Shown here one piece after another: positions 34,957 to 43,337 of a stretch of DNA of 64,000 nucleotides (position 1 is its first letter; every line of letters begins with the position of its first letter). The notes beneath the pieces were generated by a model. The model had not been told where the DNA came from, did no database searches, and was given only the letters and a program-made list of their open reading frames with translations. Both the position numbers and the translations under genes were made by a program. The stretch is from Pseudomonas moorei. GTDB lineage: Bacteria > Pseudomonadota > Gammaproteobacteria > Pseudomonadales > Pseudomonadaceae. Location: assembly GCF_008801475.1 (NCBI RefSeq), contig NZ_VZPP01000008.1, forward strand, positions 1-64,000, written 5' to 3'.

Positions 34957-35889
34957 ATGAGTTATGAAGAGTTCTCTGACGAGCCTGAAGACGAAGGCTT
35001 CAGTCAACTTGCGCGTGCAGCGGCAGCCTCCCGCTGCACGTGGGTGAGTGTCATCGTTAATATCGCGCTTTCGCTGACCCAGATTGCCGTTGGACTGCTA
35101 TCGAAATCCCAAGGGCTTGTAGCCGATGGCATTCATTCATTATCCGATCTGATCGCTGACTTTGTCGTGTTGTTCGCCAGCCACAAAAGCAAGCAGGAGG
35201 CCGACGAAGGTCATCCCTATGGGCATCTGCGTTTTGAGACCGCCGCGTCCATGGTATTGGGAATACTGTTGTTGATCGTGGGTGTTGGCATGATTGGCTC
35301 CGCGGTGCTGAAGCTTGAAACCCCCGAATCAATTCCGACGGTGCACGCGGTCGCGTTGTGGGTTGCCTTGGGAGCGTTGGTCGCCAAAGAGTTGTTATTT
35401 CGCTTTATGCTGAGGGTCGCCAAAAAAGTTAAGTCCAGCTTGTTGGTTGCCAACGCCTGGCACGCGCGCTCCGACGCCGCTTCCTCCTTGGTGGTGGGCA
35501 TAGGCATTGTCGGTAACCTGGCGGGATACCCGATTCTTGACCCCATTGCTGCGCTGGTGGTCGGTGGCATGATTGCCAAAATGGGCTGGACCTTCACTTG
35601 GGATTCATTGCACGACCTGATGGACCGTGCGGCTGATGAGCAAGAGATCGCAGCGATCCGCGAAACGCTCCAACAAACACCAGGTATCAAAGGTGTCCAT
35701 GATCTACGTACTCGAAAAATGGGCGACATGATCATGGTGGACGCTCATATCGAGGTGGATGCCTCAATTACTGTTGAGCATGGTCATGCCATCGCCGTGG
35801 CGGCCAGGGAGAACGTGATGCAAAGGCACCGCGTTTTGAACCTGATGACGCACGTTGACCCTTGGCATCGCCCGGACCTCGATCATTGA
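34957..35889 (+). CDS. Cation diffusion facilitator family metal efflux transporter
   Basis: A 310-residue inner-membrane protein with about six transmembrane helices and a cytoplasmic C-terminal domain. The metal-site motifs are VADGIHSLSDLIADF in helix 2 and NAWHARSDAASS in helix 5. The C-terminal domain starts near residue 215 (TLQQTPGIKGVHDLRTRKMGD) and includes HIEVD and HVDPW, typical of the FieF/ZitB/MamB-like group. It exports divalent metal ions such as Fe2+, Zn2+ or Co2+. It stands alone. Confidence 0.9.
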   Translation: MSYEEFSDEPEDEGFSQLARAAAASRCTWVSVIVNIALSLTQIAVGLLSKSQGLVADGIHSLSDLIADFVVLFASHKSKQEADEGHPYGHLRFETAASMVLGILLLIVGVGMIGSAVLKLETPESIPTVHAVALWVALGALVAKELLFRFMLRVAKKVKSSLLVANAWHARSDAASSLVVGIGIVGNLAGYPILDPIAALVVGGMIAKMGWTFTWDSLHDLMDRAADEQEIAAIRETLQQTPGIKGVHDLRTRKMGDMIMVDAHIEVDASITVEHGHAIAVAARENVMQRHRVLNLMTHVDPWHRPDLDH

Positions 35890-36153
35890 TCATTTGCAAT
35901 ACATCTCTGAAGAGTGACGGTAGGGTTATCACGCAAGAGTTTGTATTAAGGTCATTACAATAAAACCTTGATTATTCACGCACGCATCACATTTTTTTCA
36001 CGTCTTGCAATGCCTGAAATATACAGCCGGGCTTGTGACTGGGAGCGGATCTCAGTTGTTTTAAATGAGTGGATACCGTACTAAATGCCCTGAATATTTA
36101 AACAATGACGCCGATAGTATCAACTCAAACTACTGCTCCTTAAGGGGATTAAC

Positions 36154-36339
36154 ATGACATCGGCAATAAGCACTTCGACCCATATCACCCTGCCTCAAGC
36201 CGCCGCCATCAAACTCGAAAAGCCCCCAACTGTGCAGATAGATAGCGACGGCGATCATGACGGGAGTAAACCGGGCGAAGTCGAGCTGCCAAAAGCTACC
36301 TCAGGATCTGTGGGTACCCGCATCAATACCACTGCGTAA
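36154..36339 (+). CDS. Small conserved protein with calcium-loop-like motif
   Basis: A 61-residue protein preceded by a good ribosome site (TTAAGGGGATTAAC). It contains DSDGDHDGSKPGE near residue 30, a D-x-D-x-D-x-D-G spacing like an EF-hand or dockerin loop, and ends GTRINTTA. No signal peptide is seen. Similar short DGDHDG proteins ending in NTTA or NTSA are found in Pseudomonas, as I recall. The function is unknown; calcium binding is only suggested by spacing. Confidence 0.65.
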   Translation: MTSAISTSTHITLPQAAAIKLEKPPTVQIDSDGDHDGSKPGEVELPKATSGSVGTRINTTA

Positions 36340-36409
36340 TGGGCCCCAGGCGTAAACTCAAGACATTAACGTCTGAGAACAAAGCCTGCAGTCCTTCTCA
36401 TCCGACAAA

Positions 36410-36436
36410 AAAACGGGCGCCTTCAGCGCCCGTTTT
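36410..36436. terminator. Terminator beside a gene fragment
   Basis: AAAACGGGCGC, loop CTTCA, GCGCCCGTTTT. Closely similar to the terminator at 38269, and duplicated together with the adjacent 3' gene end. Confidence 0.85.
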
Positions 36437-36439
36437 CAC

Positions 36440-36505
36440 TCACTGCGCCCCCTGCGCCCGCAGTCGCCGCCCGATCACATCCATCAAGTCACACCCATCC
36501 CGCAG
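36440..36505 (-). pseudogene. 3' fragment of the small gene at 38299 (duplicate end)
   Basis: The minus strand encodes GCDLMDVIGRRLRAQGAQ and a stop, matching the last 20 residues of the protein at 38299-38571 (GCDLMDVIGRRLRAQAAE). Similarity stops abruptly upstream. The terminator after it is also shared, so this is a partial duplication or the remnant of a lost paralogue. Confidence 0.75.
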
Positions 36506-36719
36506 GAAGGATCGCGGGATGGTAAGCAGGACGGCCTGCGTCAGCTATGTCCCGGAGTTTGCACCGAGAAAATTCTGGCGGCGGGCCAAGCACCTCAGCG
36601 ACAGTAAGTCCTGCCTATTGATTACTCAGTGTAATAAGTGAAATTCAATTCATGGGCTCTATCGCTTTTTGCTCTAGTAATAAGATGCCTCCATCAAACC
36701 ATCCCTACTGGAGAATCGC

Positions 36720-37550
36720 GTGAAAAAAACCATTATTGCCGTACTGCTGGCTGCCGCCGCTAACTATGCCAACGCCGGCACGGTATTGGTTGTACTGTCG
36801 GATCAGGCTCAACTGGACCTGAAGGACGGCAAGGTCATGCAAACAGGTTTCTTCCTGAATGAGTTAATGCAACCGGTGCAGACCTTCATCGCGGCGGGTC
36901 AAACCGTCGTATTTGCCACCCCTAGCGGCAAGGCGCCAACCGCGGACCAGAAGTCCAATGATGTGAGCTTCTGGGGCGGCGATGAAAAGGCCCGTCAGGA
37001 AAGTCTCGCGCTGCTGGATACGCTGAAGCTGACCTCGAAGAGCGGCTCGCCGGCAATCAGCTTCGCGCAGGTTCAGAAAATCGGCTACGACAAGTTCGAT
37101 GCCGTATTCGTGCCTGGCGGCCATATCCCGATGCAGGATCTGCTGAAGGACAAGCAACTGGGCCAACTGCTGACCAACTTCCATGAAAAAGGCAAGATCA
37201 CCGGCTTCACCTGCCATGGCACCATAGCCATGTTGTCGGCGATCCCGGACGCGCACGGTTTTGTCTCCGCGCTGGAATCGGGCAAACAGCCGGCAGCGCC
37301 AGCCAACTGGATTTACAAGGGCTACAAAGTCACCGCCTTCACCGACGCGGAAGAGGAGCAGGCCAAAGGTTTCCTCGGCGGCGGCCATATGAAACTGTTC
37401 CCGCAAGATGGCCTGACGGCAGCCGGTGCTAACTTCTCCGAAGCCAAGCCGTGGAGCGAGAACGTGATCGAAGACCGCGAAGTCATTTCCGGCCAGAACC
37501 CTCAATCGGCCAAGGCAGTCGCCGTGGCGATGCTGGCGAAACTGAAGTAA
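36720..37550 (+). CDS. Exported DJ-1/PfpI-family protein
   Basis: A 276-residue protein that starts at GTG (GGAG at good spacing) with a signal peptide ending NYANA. The DJ-1/PfpI fold is recognisable, with the nucleophilic elbow in FVPGGHIPMQDL and the catalytic cysteine in ITGFTCHGTIAML, near residue 165. The layout resembles Hsp31/YajL-related glyoxalase III or amidotransferase-like proteins, though most of these are cytoplasmic. A role in protein or carbonyl repair in the periplasm would be inference. Confidence 0.83.
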   Translation: MKKTIIAVLLAAAANYANAGTVLVVLSDQAQLDLKDGKVMQTGFFLNELMQPVQTFIAAGQTVVFATPSGKAPTADQKSNDVSFWGGDEKARQESLALLDTLKLTSKSGSPAISFAQVQKIGYDKFDAVFVPGGHIPMQDLLKDKQLGQLLTNFHEKGKITGFTCHGTIAMLSAIPDAHGFVSALESGKQPAAPANWIYKGYKVTAFTDAEEEQAKGFLGGGHMKLFPQDGLTAAGANFSEAKPWSENVIEDREVISGQNPQSAKAVAVAMLAKLK

Positions 37551-38268
37551 TCCTGAGCGGTCGCTCCGGGCAAGTCGGGTCGTAGGTGCTGTGGGTCGAT
37601 CTGCTTCGGCTCCAGCACCACCGTCTATTCCGACACGCTGCAAACTTATGTGTCGGAAGCTGACACCCGCACATTAAGTCCAAGCCCGAGGGTGGCTTCG
37701 TAATTCCCTCGTTTAGAGATTTACCACCCGACAGTTTTTGTTCCTGCCTTCCAGTGCGTTGCTTCAAATTCTTGTGCCAACGACGCTATTTCTTGGTAGA
37801 GGGTCTTGTACAAAGAACCGGATCGGTCCGAGCCAAAGTCAAGGTGTGATCGATAATCTGCAAAGTCGCACCTCAACTGTCTGCTGATATGCGTTCGACC
37901 TGAACAATTATTTGCATGGCACCGGACTAACCCGATACCAAAGTCTTAAGCGACCGGAAATGACCCGGTGAGGCTGGCGACAGACAGAAATTGGCCGATT
38001 GCTGATGGTCATAGATGGCTGCAATTGACCGATGTCGAATAAAAAAACGCTCGAGAAAAAAGGGGCATTGCAACGTGGGCGCCGTCCATTTCAGGAGCTG
38101 GCTTGGCGGGTCGCCGTATCGCAGCGATGGTCGTTAACAATAAAGCCGGTGGACTGGAAAAACGCGGCGCACTCCAGGGCATCGACAGCAAGCTGGCTCC
38201 ACAAGTATTGCGTTAGCGTTGTATCCCGGGATTCCGTGAAGAACAAAAAATGCCTCGTCCGACAAAAC
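37551..38268. other. Intergenic region, about 720 bp, no supported gene
   Basis: No frame has a ribosome site and a recognisable protein. GGCCGATTGCTGATGGTC near 37993 resembles sequence near 27522, a possible dispersed intergenic element. A partial REP-like unit (GCGGGTCGCCGTATCGCAGCGATGG) is at 38106-38130. Confidence 0.4.
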
Positions 38269-38293
38269 AAACGGGCGCGGTCAGCGCCCGTTT
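38269..38293. terminator. Terminator of the small gene at 38299
   Basis: AAACGGGCGC, loop GGTCA, GCGCCCGTTT, just beyond the stop of the minus-strand gene. Confidence 0.85.
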
Positions 38294-38298
38294 CCCAC

Positions 38299-38571
38299 TC
38301 ACTCCGCCGCCTGCGCCCGCAATCGCCGCCCAATCACATCCATCAAATCACACCCATCCCGCAGCGGAATGGCCAGCAATCTGGAAAAATCCGACAACAC
38401 CACCGTGTCGCAACCGATCTCGGCGCGAAAGGCAATGTTCTCCAGCACCTGCGTCACCGTGCGAATACGGTAATCGGCCATGGCTTGCAGAACGTCGAGT
38501 GGGGCTTGGGTATCAATGAACAGCGAGGCGGGAATCATGTCGATTCCGGTGAGAGGCATGTATCGATTCAT
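38299..38571 (-). CDS. Conserved small protein, function unknown
   Basis: A 90-residue protein without signal peptide or membrane segment (ends GCDLMDVIGRRLRAQAAE). I recall similar Pseudomonas proteins sometimes being annotated as short-chain dehydrogenases, but no nucleotide-binding motif is present and the length is far too short. Its own terminator follows. A 20-codon fragment of the same gene lies 1.8 kb away at 36440. It appears to be a single-gene unit. Confidence 0.75.
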   Translation of the reverse strand: MNRYMPLTGIDMIPASLFIDTQAPLDVLQAMADYRIRTVTQVLENIAFRAEIGCDTVVLSDFSRLLAIPLRDGCDLMDVIGRRLRAQAAE

Positions 38572-38849
38572 TCTGAATGATCTCTGTCTGATTGGCTCAA
38601 GGCCGTCAATTGGTCATTCTCTGTTGTCAGGTCGCCAAACCCGAATCGCCATTTGGGCGACGGCGCAGACTATAAGCGGCATGGAATCCGTGCGGTAGGT
38701 GAGTCATTCCGAGCTTTTTGTAGGACCCATGACGACAAAACCTCGGACTTTTCCCCCCATGCCAGAAATCCCGACCCAACCCTCAAATGTTCATTGCCCC
38801 AGGCTCGTAACTCACCGAAGCTATCCTCATCAGCCCTCACGTCGTCGAG

Positions 38850-40226
38850 ATGGACCTCCACCCCATGCAAACCCCCACCCAACCCCTGCGCCCGCTCTGG
38901 AAAACCTACCTCCTGTTCCTCGCCCCCATGGTCCTGTCGAACTTCCTTCAGTCCATGTCCGGCACCGTCAACAGCATCTACATCGGCCAAATGCTCGGCA
39001 CCCAGGCCCTGGCGGCCGTGTCCGGCATGTTCCCCATCGTGTTCTTCTTCATCGCCCTGGTCATCGGCCTTGGCGCGGGGGCAGGGGTGTTGATCGGGCA
39101 GGCCTGGGGTTCGCGGCAGACGCATCTGGTGAAGGCCATCGCCGGCTCGACGCTGTTGTTGGGCCTGTTGATCGGTTTGGTGGCGGCGGTGGTGGGGAGT
39201 GTGTTTGCGCGGTCGTCGCTGGTGGGGCTGGGGACGCCGGGTGATGTGCTGGACGATGCGGTGGCGTATGCCCATGTGATGTTGTGGTTCATGCCGACGC
39301 TGCTGGTGTTCGTGTTGTTCACCCAGTTGCTGCGCGGGGTGAGCGATACCTTGTCGCCGCTGCTGGCGCTGGTGGTCTCGACCTGTATCGGACTGGCGCT
39401 GACGCCGGCGTTGATTCGCGGCTGGCTGGGGTTGCCGCCGATGGGGATTCAGAGTGCGGCGTTTGCCGGGTTGGCGGGCAACCTGGCGGCGATGGGCTGG
39501 CTGGCGTGGCGCTTGATTCGTAACGGGCATCCGCTGGCGCCGGACCGGGAGTTTTTCGCGGCCATGAAGCTGGACATGGCGATTCTCGGCAAGGTACTGC
39601 GCATCGGTTTGCCGACCGGCTTGCAGATGGTGGTGTTGTCGCTCTCGGAGCTGGTGATTCTGGCGCTGGTCAACCAGCACGGTTCCCAGGCGACGGCGGC
39701 TTATGGCGCGGTGACGCAGATCGTCAATTACGTGCAGTTCCCGGCGCTGTCGATTGCGATCACGGCATCGATCCTCGGCGCGCAGGCGATCGGGGCAGGG
39801 CGCATCGAGCGAATCGGCTCGATCTTGCGTACCGGGCTGATGATCAACTTGTGCCTGACCGGTGGCCTGGTGGTGTTGGGTTACGGGCTGTCGCACTGGT
39901 TGCTGGGCTTGTTCCTCACCGAAGAGGCGACGCGAAGCATGGCTGAACACCTGTTGCACATCATGCTCTGGAGCCTGCTGGTGTTCGGCTTCCAGGCGAT
40001 CATCGGCGGCATCATGCGCGCCAGCGGCACGGTGATGGTGCCGGTGGCGATTTCCATTGTGTGCGTGGTCGGCGTGCAGTTGCCGGCGGCGTACCTGCTG
40101 GATGCGCGGTTCGGGCTGCAAGGGGTGTGGATGGCGTTTCCGCTGTCATACTTGGGGATGCTGGCGTTGCAGACGCTGTATTACAACCTGGTGTGGAAGC
40201 ATCAGAAGATTGAGCGGTTGGTGTAG
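38850..40226 (+). CDS. MATE-family multidrug efflux transporter
   Basis: A 458-residue inner-membrane protein with 12 transmembrane segments in two MatE repeats. The NorM/DinF pattern is visible: MVLSNFLQSMSGTVNSIYIGQMLGTQALAAVS in the first half and LRIGLPTGLQMVVLSLSELVILALVN in the second. It exports cationic drugs with Na+ or H+. The start at 38850 has a weak ribosome site, and an ATG at 38865 is an alternative. It is monocistronic. Confidence 0.9.
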   Translation: MDLHPMQTPTQPLRPLWKTYLLFLAPMVLSNFLQSMSGTVNSIYIGQMLGTQALAAVSGMFPIVFFFIALVIGLGAGAGVLIGQAWGSRQTHLVKAIAGSTLLLGLLIGLVAAVVGSVFARSSLVGLGTPGDVLDDAVAYAHVMLWFMPTLLVFVLFTQLLRGVSDTLSPLLALVVSTCIGLALTPALIRGWLGLPPMGIQSAAFAGLAGNLAAMGWLAWRLIRNGHPLAPDREFFAAMKLDMAILGKVLRIGLPTGLQMVVLSLSELVILALVNQHGSQATAAYGAVTQIVNYVQFPALSIAITASILGAQAIGAGRIERIGSILRTGLMINLCLTGGLVVLGYGLSHWLLGLFLTEEATRSMAEHLLHIMLWSLLVFGFQAIIGGIMRASGTVMVPVAISIVCVVGVQLPAAYLLDARFGLQGVWMAFPLSYLGMLALQTLYYNLVWKHQKIERLV

Positions 40227-40391
40227 TTCTGTCGGAATCCGCCTGGGGGGTGTTGCGGCGCGAATGAGGGCGATCCGCTGCAACGGGTTTCAGGTGGATT
40301 TAGCCGCCGTTCTTTGCTTTAGTCCTTCTACTGCCGGCTGGCATGCGATTGACACCTCAACCCCTGAGGAAGCCCTGGCCCGGAGAGCTCC

Positions 40392-40994
40392 ATGAACGTT
40401 CGATTCACTCGTCTCACCGCTGTGGCGGCCCTCTTCGCGGCGGGTATCCTGCCCGTCGCCGAGGCGGTGGAATACGCCGATGTGAACACCACGGCCAGTA
40501 CCATCAGCTTTACCTATGACCAGATGGGGTCGAGTGTGTATGGCACCTTCTCCAGGTTCCAGGGCAGCCTCTATTTCGACACGGTCAGGCCCGAGTCGGC
40601 CCACGCCAGATTGATCATCGAACTCGACAGCATCGACGCGGGCAGCAGCGACGCGAACAGTGAATTGAAGAAGACCGCCTGGTTTGATACCGCGGCTTAT
40701 CCGCAGGCGATTTTCGAGTCGACCGGTGTCAAGGACCTTGGCAATAACCGCTATCAGATCACCGGTAACCTCACGCTCAGGGGCAAAACACGGGAGGTGG
40801 TGGTGCCGGTTCTGCTGAAGGCGGAGAACGCCATCGGCATTTTCGACGGTCAGTTAACGCTTAAACGCAGCGACTTCAGCATCGGCGAAGGGGAGTTCGC
40901 CAGCGGTATGGTTTCCGACGACATCAACATCCGGTTTCGCATGGTCGCGCCCCAACGCAGCGATCATGCATTGCCCGTTACTGAAGGGAGATAG
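40392..40994 (+). CDS. YceI-family periplasmic lipid-binding protein
   Basis: A 200-residue exported protein with signal peptide ending PVAEA and a lipocalin-like YceI barrel (STISFTYDQMGSSVYGTFSRFQG near the start, then LTLRGKTREVVVPVLL). YceI proteins bind polyprenyl chains such as ubiquinone precursors. GGAG precedes the ATG. The DUF2235 hydrolase starts 2 nt after its stop, so the two form an operon. Confidence 0.9.
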   Translation: MNVRFTRLTAVAALFAAGILPVAEAVEYADVNTTASTISFTYDQMGSSVYGTFSRFQGSLYFDTVRPESAHARLIIELDSIDAGSSDANSELKKTAWFDTAAYPQAIFESTGVKDLGNNRYQITGNLTLRGKTREVVVPVLLKAENAIGIFDGQLTLKRSDFSIGEGEFASGMVSDDINIRFRMVAPQRSDHALPVTEGR

Positions 40995-40996
40995 TC

Positions 40997-42049
40997 ATGC
41001 CAAAAAAAATCATCATTGCATTTGATGGCACCTGGAACCTGCCGGATCAGGCGCCGGAAATCGACGGCGATTCCAGCACCAACGTCGTTAAGTTACATGA
41101 CGCGATCCTGCCGGCGCACAAGGACGGCACGGTCCAACTGGCGGTGTATATCCCCGGTGTGGGCACCGATTGGTACGACAAACTGGAAGGCGGCGCCTTC
41201 GGGGTGGGCCTGTCCAAGAAGATCAAGGAGGGTTACCTGGCCCTGGCCAAGAGCTACGAAGACGGTGATCAGGTGTACATCATCGGCTTCAGTCGCGGCG
41301 CCTATTCGGCGCGCAGCCTGGTGGGGCTGATTCGAAACGTCGGGCTGCTGACCAAAAAACACCTCAATCGTATCGACGAAGCCTACAGCCTGTACCGCAC
41401 CCGAGATTCCAGTGCCGACACCGAAAACGCCCAGTATTTTCGGCAAAGTTACTCGCGGGAAATCGAGATCCACTTCCTGGGCGTCTGGGACACGGTCGGT
41501 GCGTTGGGTGTTCCGTTCAAATCGGCCGAGTGGTTCAACCACAAATATTACGAGTTTCACGATACCGAGCTCAGCGGGATTGTGCGCAATGCCTTCCATG
41601 CCGTGGCCATCGATGAGCATCGGGAAAATTACGAATGCACACTGTGGGACCCGATTGCCAAGCCCAATCAAGTCATGGAACAGCTTTGGTTCTGTGGGGC
41701 CCATGCCAATGTCGGAGGCGGCTATACCGATAACAACCTGTCGGACATCCCCCTGCGCTGGATGGCCGATAAGGCCATGGACTGCGGGTTGGAGCTGGAC
41801 CCGATGAAAATTCCCCGGCAACCCAAAACGCTGCCTGATATCACGGATTCCTACAGTGATTTTCTCGGTGGAACCTACCGTTTGCTCAATGCCCGGTATT
41901 TCCGGCCCGTCGGCACCAAAACGTTCGGTCAGGAATGCATTGATGACAGCGTGCAGCAGCGCGTAACCACCGTTGGCACGTATCGCCCGAAAAATCCGGT
42001 GGGTGTGTTTTTATCAGGCGATTACCGGCCGGTGAACAAGATCAGTTGA
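40997..42049 (+). CDS. DUF2235-family alpha/beta hydrolase
   Basis: A 350-residue hydrolase-like protein with the N-terminal FDGTWN motif and the nucleophile elbow IIGFSRGAYSARSLVG (serine near residue 97). Asp and His candidates are in FLGVWDTVGALG and CGAHANVGGGY. DUF2235 includes type VI secretion phospholipase effectors (Tle1-like), but no VgrG, immunity or adaptor gene is adjacent and no signal peptide is present. A housekeeping cytoplasmic role is equally possible. It is co-transcribed with yceI. Confidence 0.83.
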   Translation: MPKKIIIAFDGTWNLPDQAPEIDGDSSTNVVKLHDAILPAHKDGTVQLAVYIPGVGTDWYDKLEGGAFGVGLSKKIKEGYLALAKSYEDGDQVYIIGFSRGAYSARSLVGLIRNVGLLTKKHLNRIDEAYSLYRTRDSSADTENAQYFRQSYSREIEIHFLGVWDTVGALGVPFKSAEWFNHKYYEFHDTELSGIVRNAFHAVAIDEHRENYECTLWDPIAKPNQVMEQLWFCGAHANVGGGYTDNNLSDIPLRWMADKAMDCGLELDPMKIPRQPKTLPDITDSYSDFLGGTYRLLNARYFRPVGTKTFGQECIDDSVQQRVTTVGTYRPKNPVGVFLSGDYRPVNKIS

Positions 42050-42222
42050 TCCAGTGTGGCGATGGAACCGGGGGGCGGCGTGCGGCTGACTGAGCATGTC
42101 AGCCCCATACCGCAACGCCTCCCGTGGATCGACCAACGCAGGCCAGTAATGCGCCCGGGCACGTTATGATAGGCAGCCCCGCGATCAACGCTTTACCCCA
42201 GCCCCCGGAGTCAGCCCGCGCA

Positions 42223-42945
42223 ATGCCCCAGATCAGCCACTTCAAAACCCCGTGCCCCGAGCACATCAACAGCCAGATCCTGCAGATGGTGGTCGATAAC
42301 CTGACCGACATCAGCATGGTCGCGATCCCGCCCAGCAACCTGTTGTACAACGTCTACCAGTATGCGATCGGCTATGAGGTGCACCTGTATCTGGAGGCGT
42401 TGAACGGGGCGAAAGGGATCGATGTGGAGTTGCTGGTCGCCACCGATCTGGACGATCCGGACAAGGTCATCGGTTTTTTGCTGTACCTGCCGGTCAAGGA
42501 TGATCCCGAGGCCTGCGGCGTCGCCTATATGGCGGTGGATGCCAGCCATCGGCGCCAGGGCGTTGCGCGCAAAATGCTGCGGGAGATGGTCGGTCGCTAT
42601 CCCCATGCCGAGCTGACCTGCGCGGTGGCCAAGGTGCCGTACTTCGAAGCGATGGGCTTTCAGGTCGTGGGTACGCGCGCGACCCAGGTGCTGATGAACA
42701 CCCGCGACCACGGCACCGACGGCCTGATGGCGCTGCTGGATGTGGCGTCGATCTACAGCTCCCTGGAGGTGCGGCAGATTCATACCTATCTGCTGCAAAA
42801 GCACGGCAAGCGCGCCATGCTCGACGCGGAAAAACAGCGTGACCGGCATCTGGACCAATTGACGCGCAAGGCCAGCGAGTTCGTGCGCGATCGGTTGGGG
42901 GAAGACGCCGTGCCAGCCACCGGCCCGCGCTTGCGCCTGGTCTGA
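42223..42945 (+). CDS. GNAT-family N-acetyltransferase
   Basis: A 240-residue acetyltransferase. The core motif is AVDASHRRQGVARKMLREM near residue 110, and the acceptor side is in YFEAMGFQVVG. A C-terminal extension of about 70 mainly helical residues is unusual for a single-domain GNAT. The ATG at 42223 follows CCCGGAG at slightly long spacing; an upstream ATG at 42166 is possible. The acceptor substrate is unknown. Confidence 0.83.
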   Translation: MPQISHFKTPCPEHINSQILQMVVDNLTDISMVAIPPSNLLYNVYQYAIGYEVHLYLEALNGAKGIDVELLVATDLDDPDKVIGFLLYLPVKDDPEACGVAYMAVDASHRRQGVARKMLREMVGRYPHAELTCAVAKVPYFEAMGFQVVGTRATQVLMNTRDHGTDGLMALLDVASIYSSLEVRQIHTYLLQKHGKRAMLDAEKQRDRHLDQLTRKASEFVRDRLGEDAVPATGPRLRLV

Positions 42946-42961
42946 TAACCCGATCAAAACT

Positions 42962-43060
42962 GCAGGAGCGAGCCTGCTCGCGAAAAACGCCCGGACACCA
43001 CGGGCATTCAGACAGCCGGCGTTATCGTTGACGTCCACCGCGGGCAAGCCCGCTCCTACA
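42962..43060. repeat. REP pair (inverted)
   Basis: GCAGGAGCGAGCCTGCTCGC at the left and GCGGGCAAGCCCGCTCCTAC at the right, with about 60 nt of shared spacer sequence. Confidence 0.8.
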
Positions 43061-43082
43061 GGGTGCGGATGTCAGGCAGCAC

Positions 43083-43109
43083 AAAGCCCGGCCATATGCC
43101 GGGCTTTTT
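43083..43109 (+). terminator. Intrinsic terminator after the acetyltransferase
   Basis: AAAGCCCGGC, loop CATAT, GCCGGGCTTTTT. The stem is perfect and the U-tract lies on the plus strand, so it ends the transcript of the GNAT gene. Confidence 0.88.
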
Positions 43110-43131
43110 CTGGTCTGGAAGTCGCGCAGTT

Positions 43132-43184
43132 AAAAAAGAGCCTCAAAGCTCTTTGATGGGGAGGAAGTGGAGCCATTGAGGCTC
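43132..43184 (-). terminator. Terminator overlapping the end of a 45-codon gene
   Basis: On the minus strand GAGCCTCAA (43184-43176) pairs with TTGAGGCTC (43146-43138), followed by six T residues. The left arm lies inside the coding frame at 43143-43280, and the right arm covers the stop codon, so translation and termination would interact. Confidence 0.75.
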
Positions 43185-43280
43185 AATATGCGCGTGATGC
43201 AGGCGGTGAGCTTGATAGGGGTTCAGTACACTCACCACCTGCGCAACGGCTTGAGCAAGCAAGCGGCTGCGCAGAATCAT
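43143..43280 (-). CDS. Candidate 45-residue small protein
   Basis: A 45-codon frame starts MILRSRLLAQAVAQVVSVL and ends IEPQWLHFLPIKEL. Composition is protein-like (amphipathic helix, then His/Trp-rich tail), and an intrinsic terminator follows immediately. No standard ribosome site stands before the ATG. The RNA can also form further stems (GCAGGTGGTGAG with CTCACCGCCTGC; TGGGGGTGATTCGAC with GTCGAACCCCCA upstream). It may therefore be a small protein, a structured RNA or both. Confidence 0.5.
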   Translation of the reverse strand: MILRSRLLAQAVAQVVSVLNPYQAHRLHHAHIEPQWLHFLPIKEL

Positions 43281-43337
43281 CGTAGAAAGTTGGGGGTTCG
43301 ACCTCAAGTACCGCTAGTCGAATCACCCCCATAATTG

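Noticed and set aside
38670..40121. 483-codon minus-strand frame rich in Arg, Gln and His
   Set aside because: Antisense shadow of the MATE transporter; no ribosome site or recognisable domain.
40997..42049. DUF2235 protein as a type VI effector
   Set aside because: No VgrG, PAAR, immunity or adaptor gene is adjacent, and it is coupled to yceI instead.
42961..43065. REP pair considered as an intrinsic terminator of the acetyltransferase
   Set aside because: No U-tract follows; a clear terminator stands at 43083.
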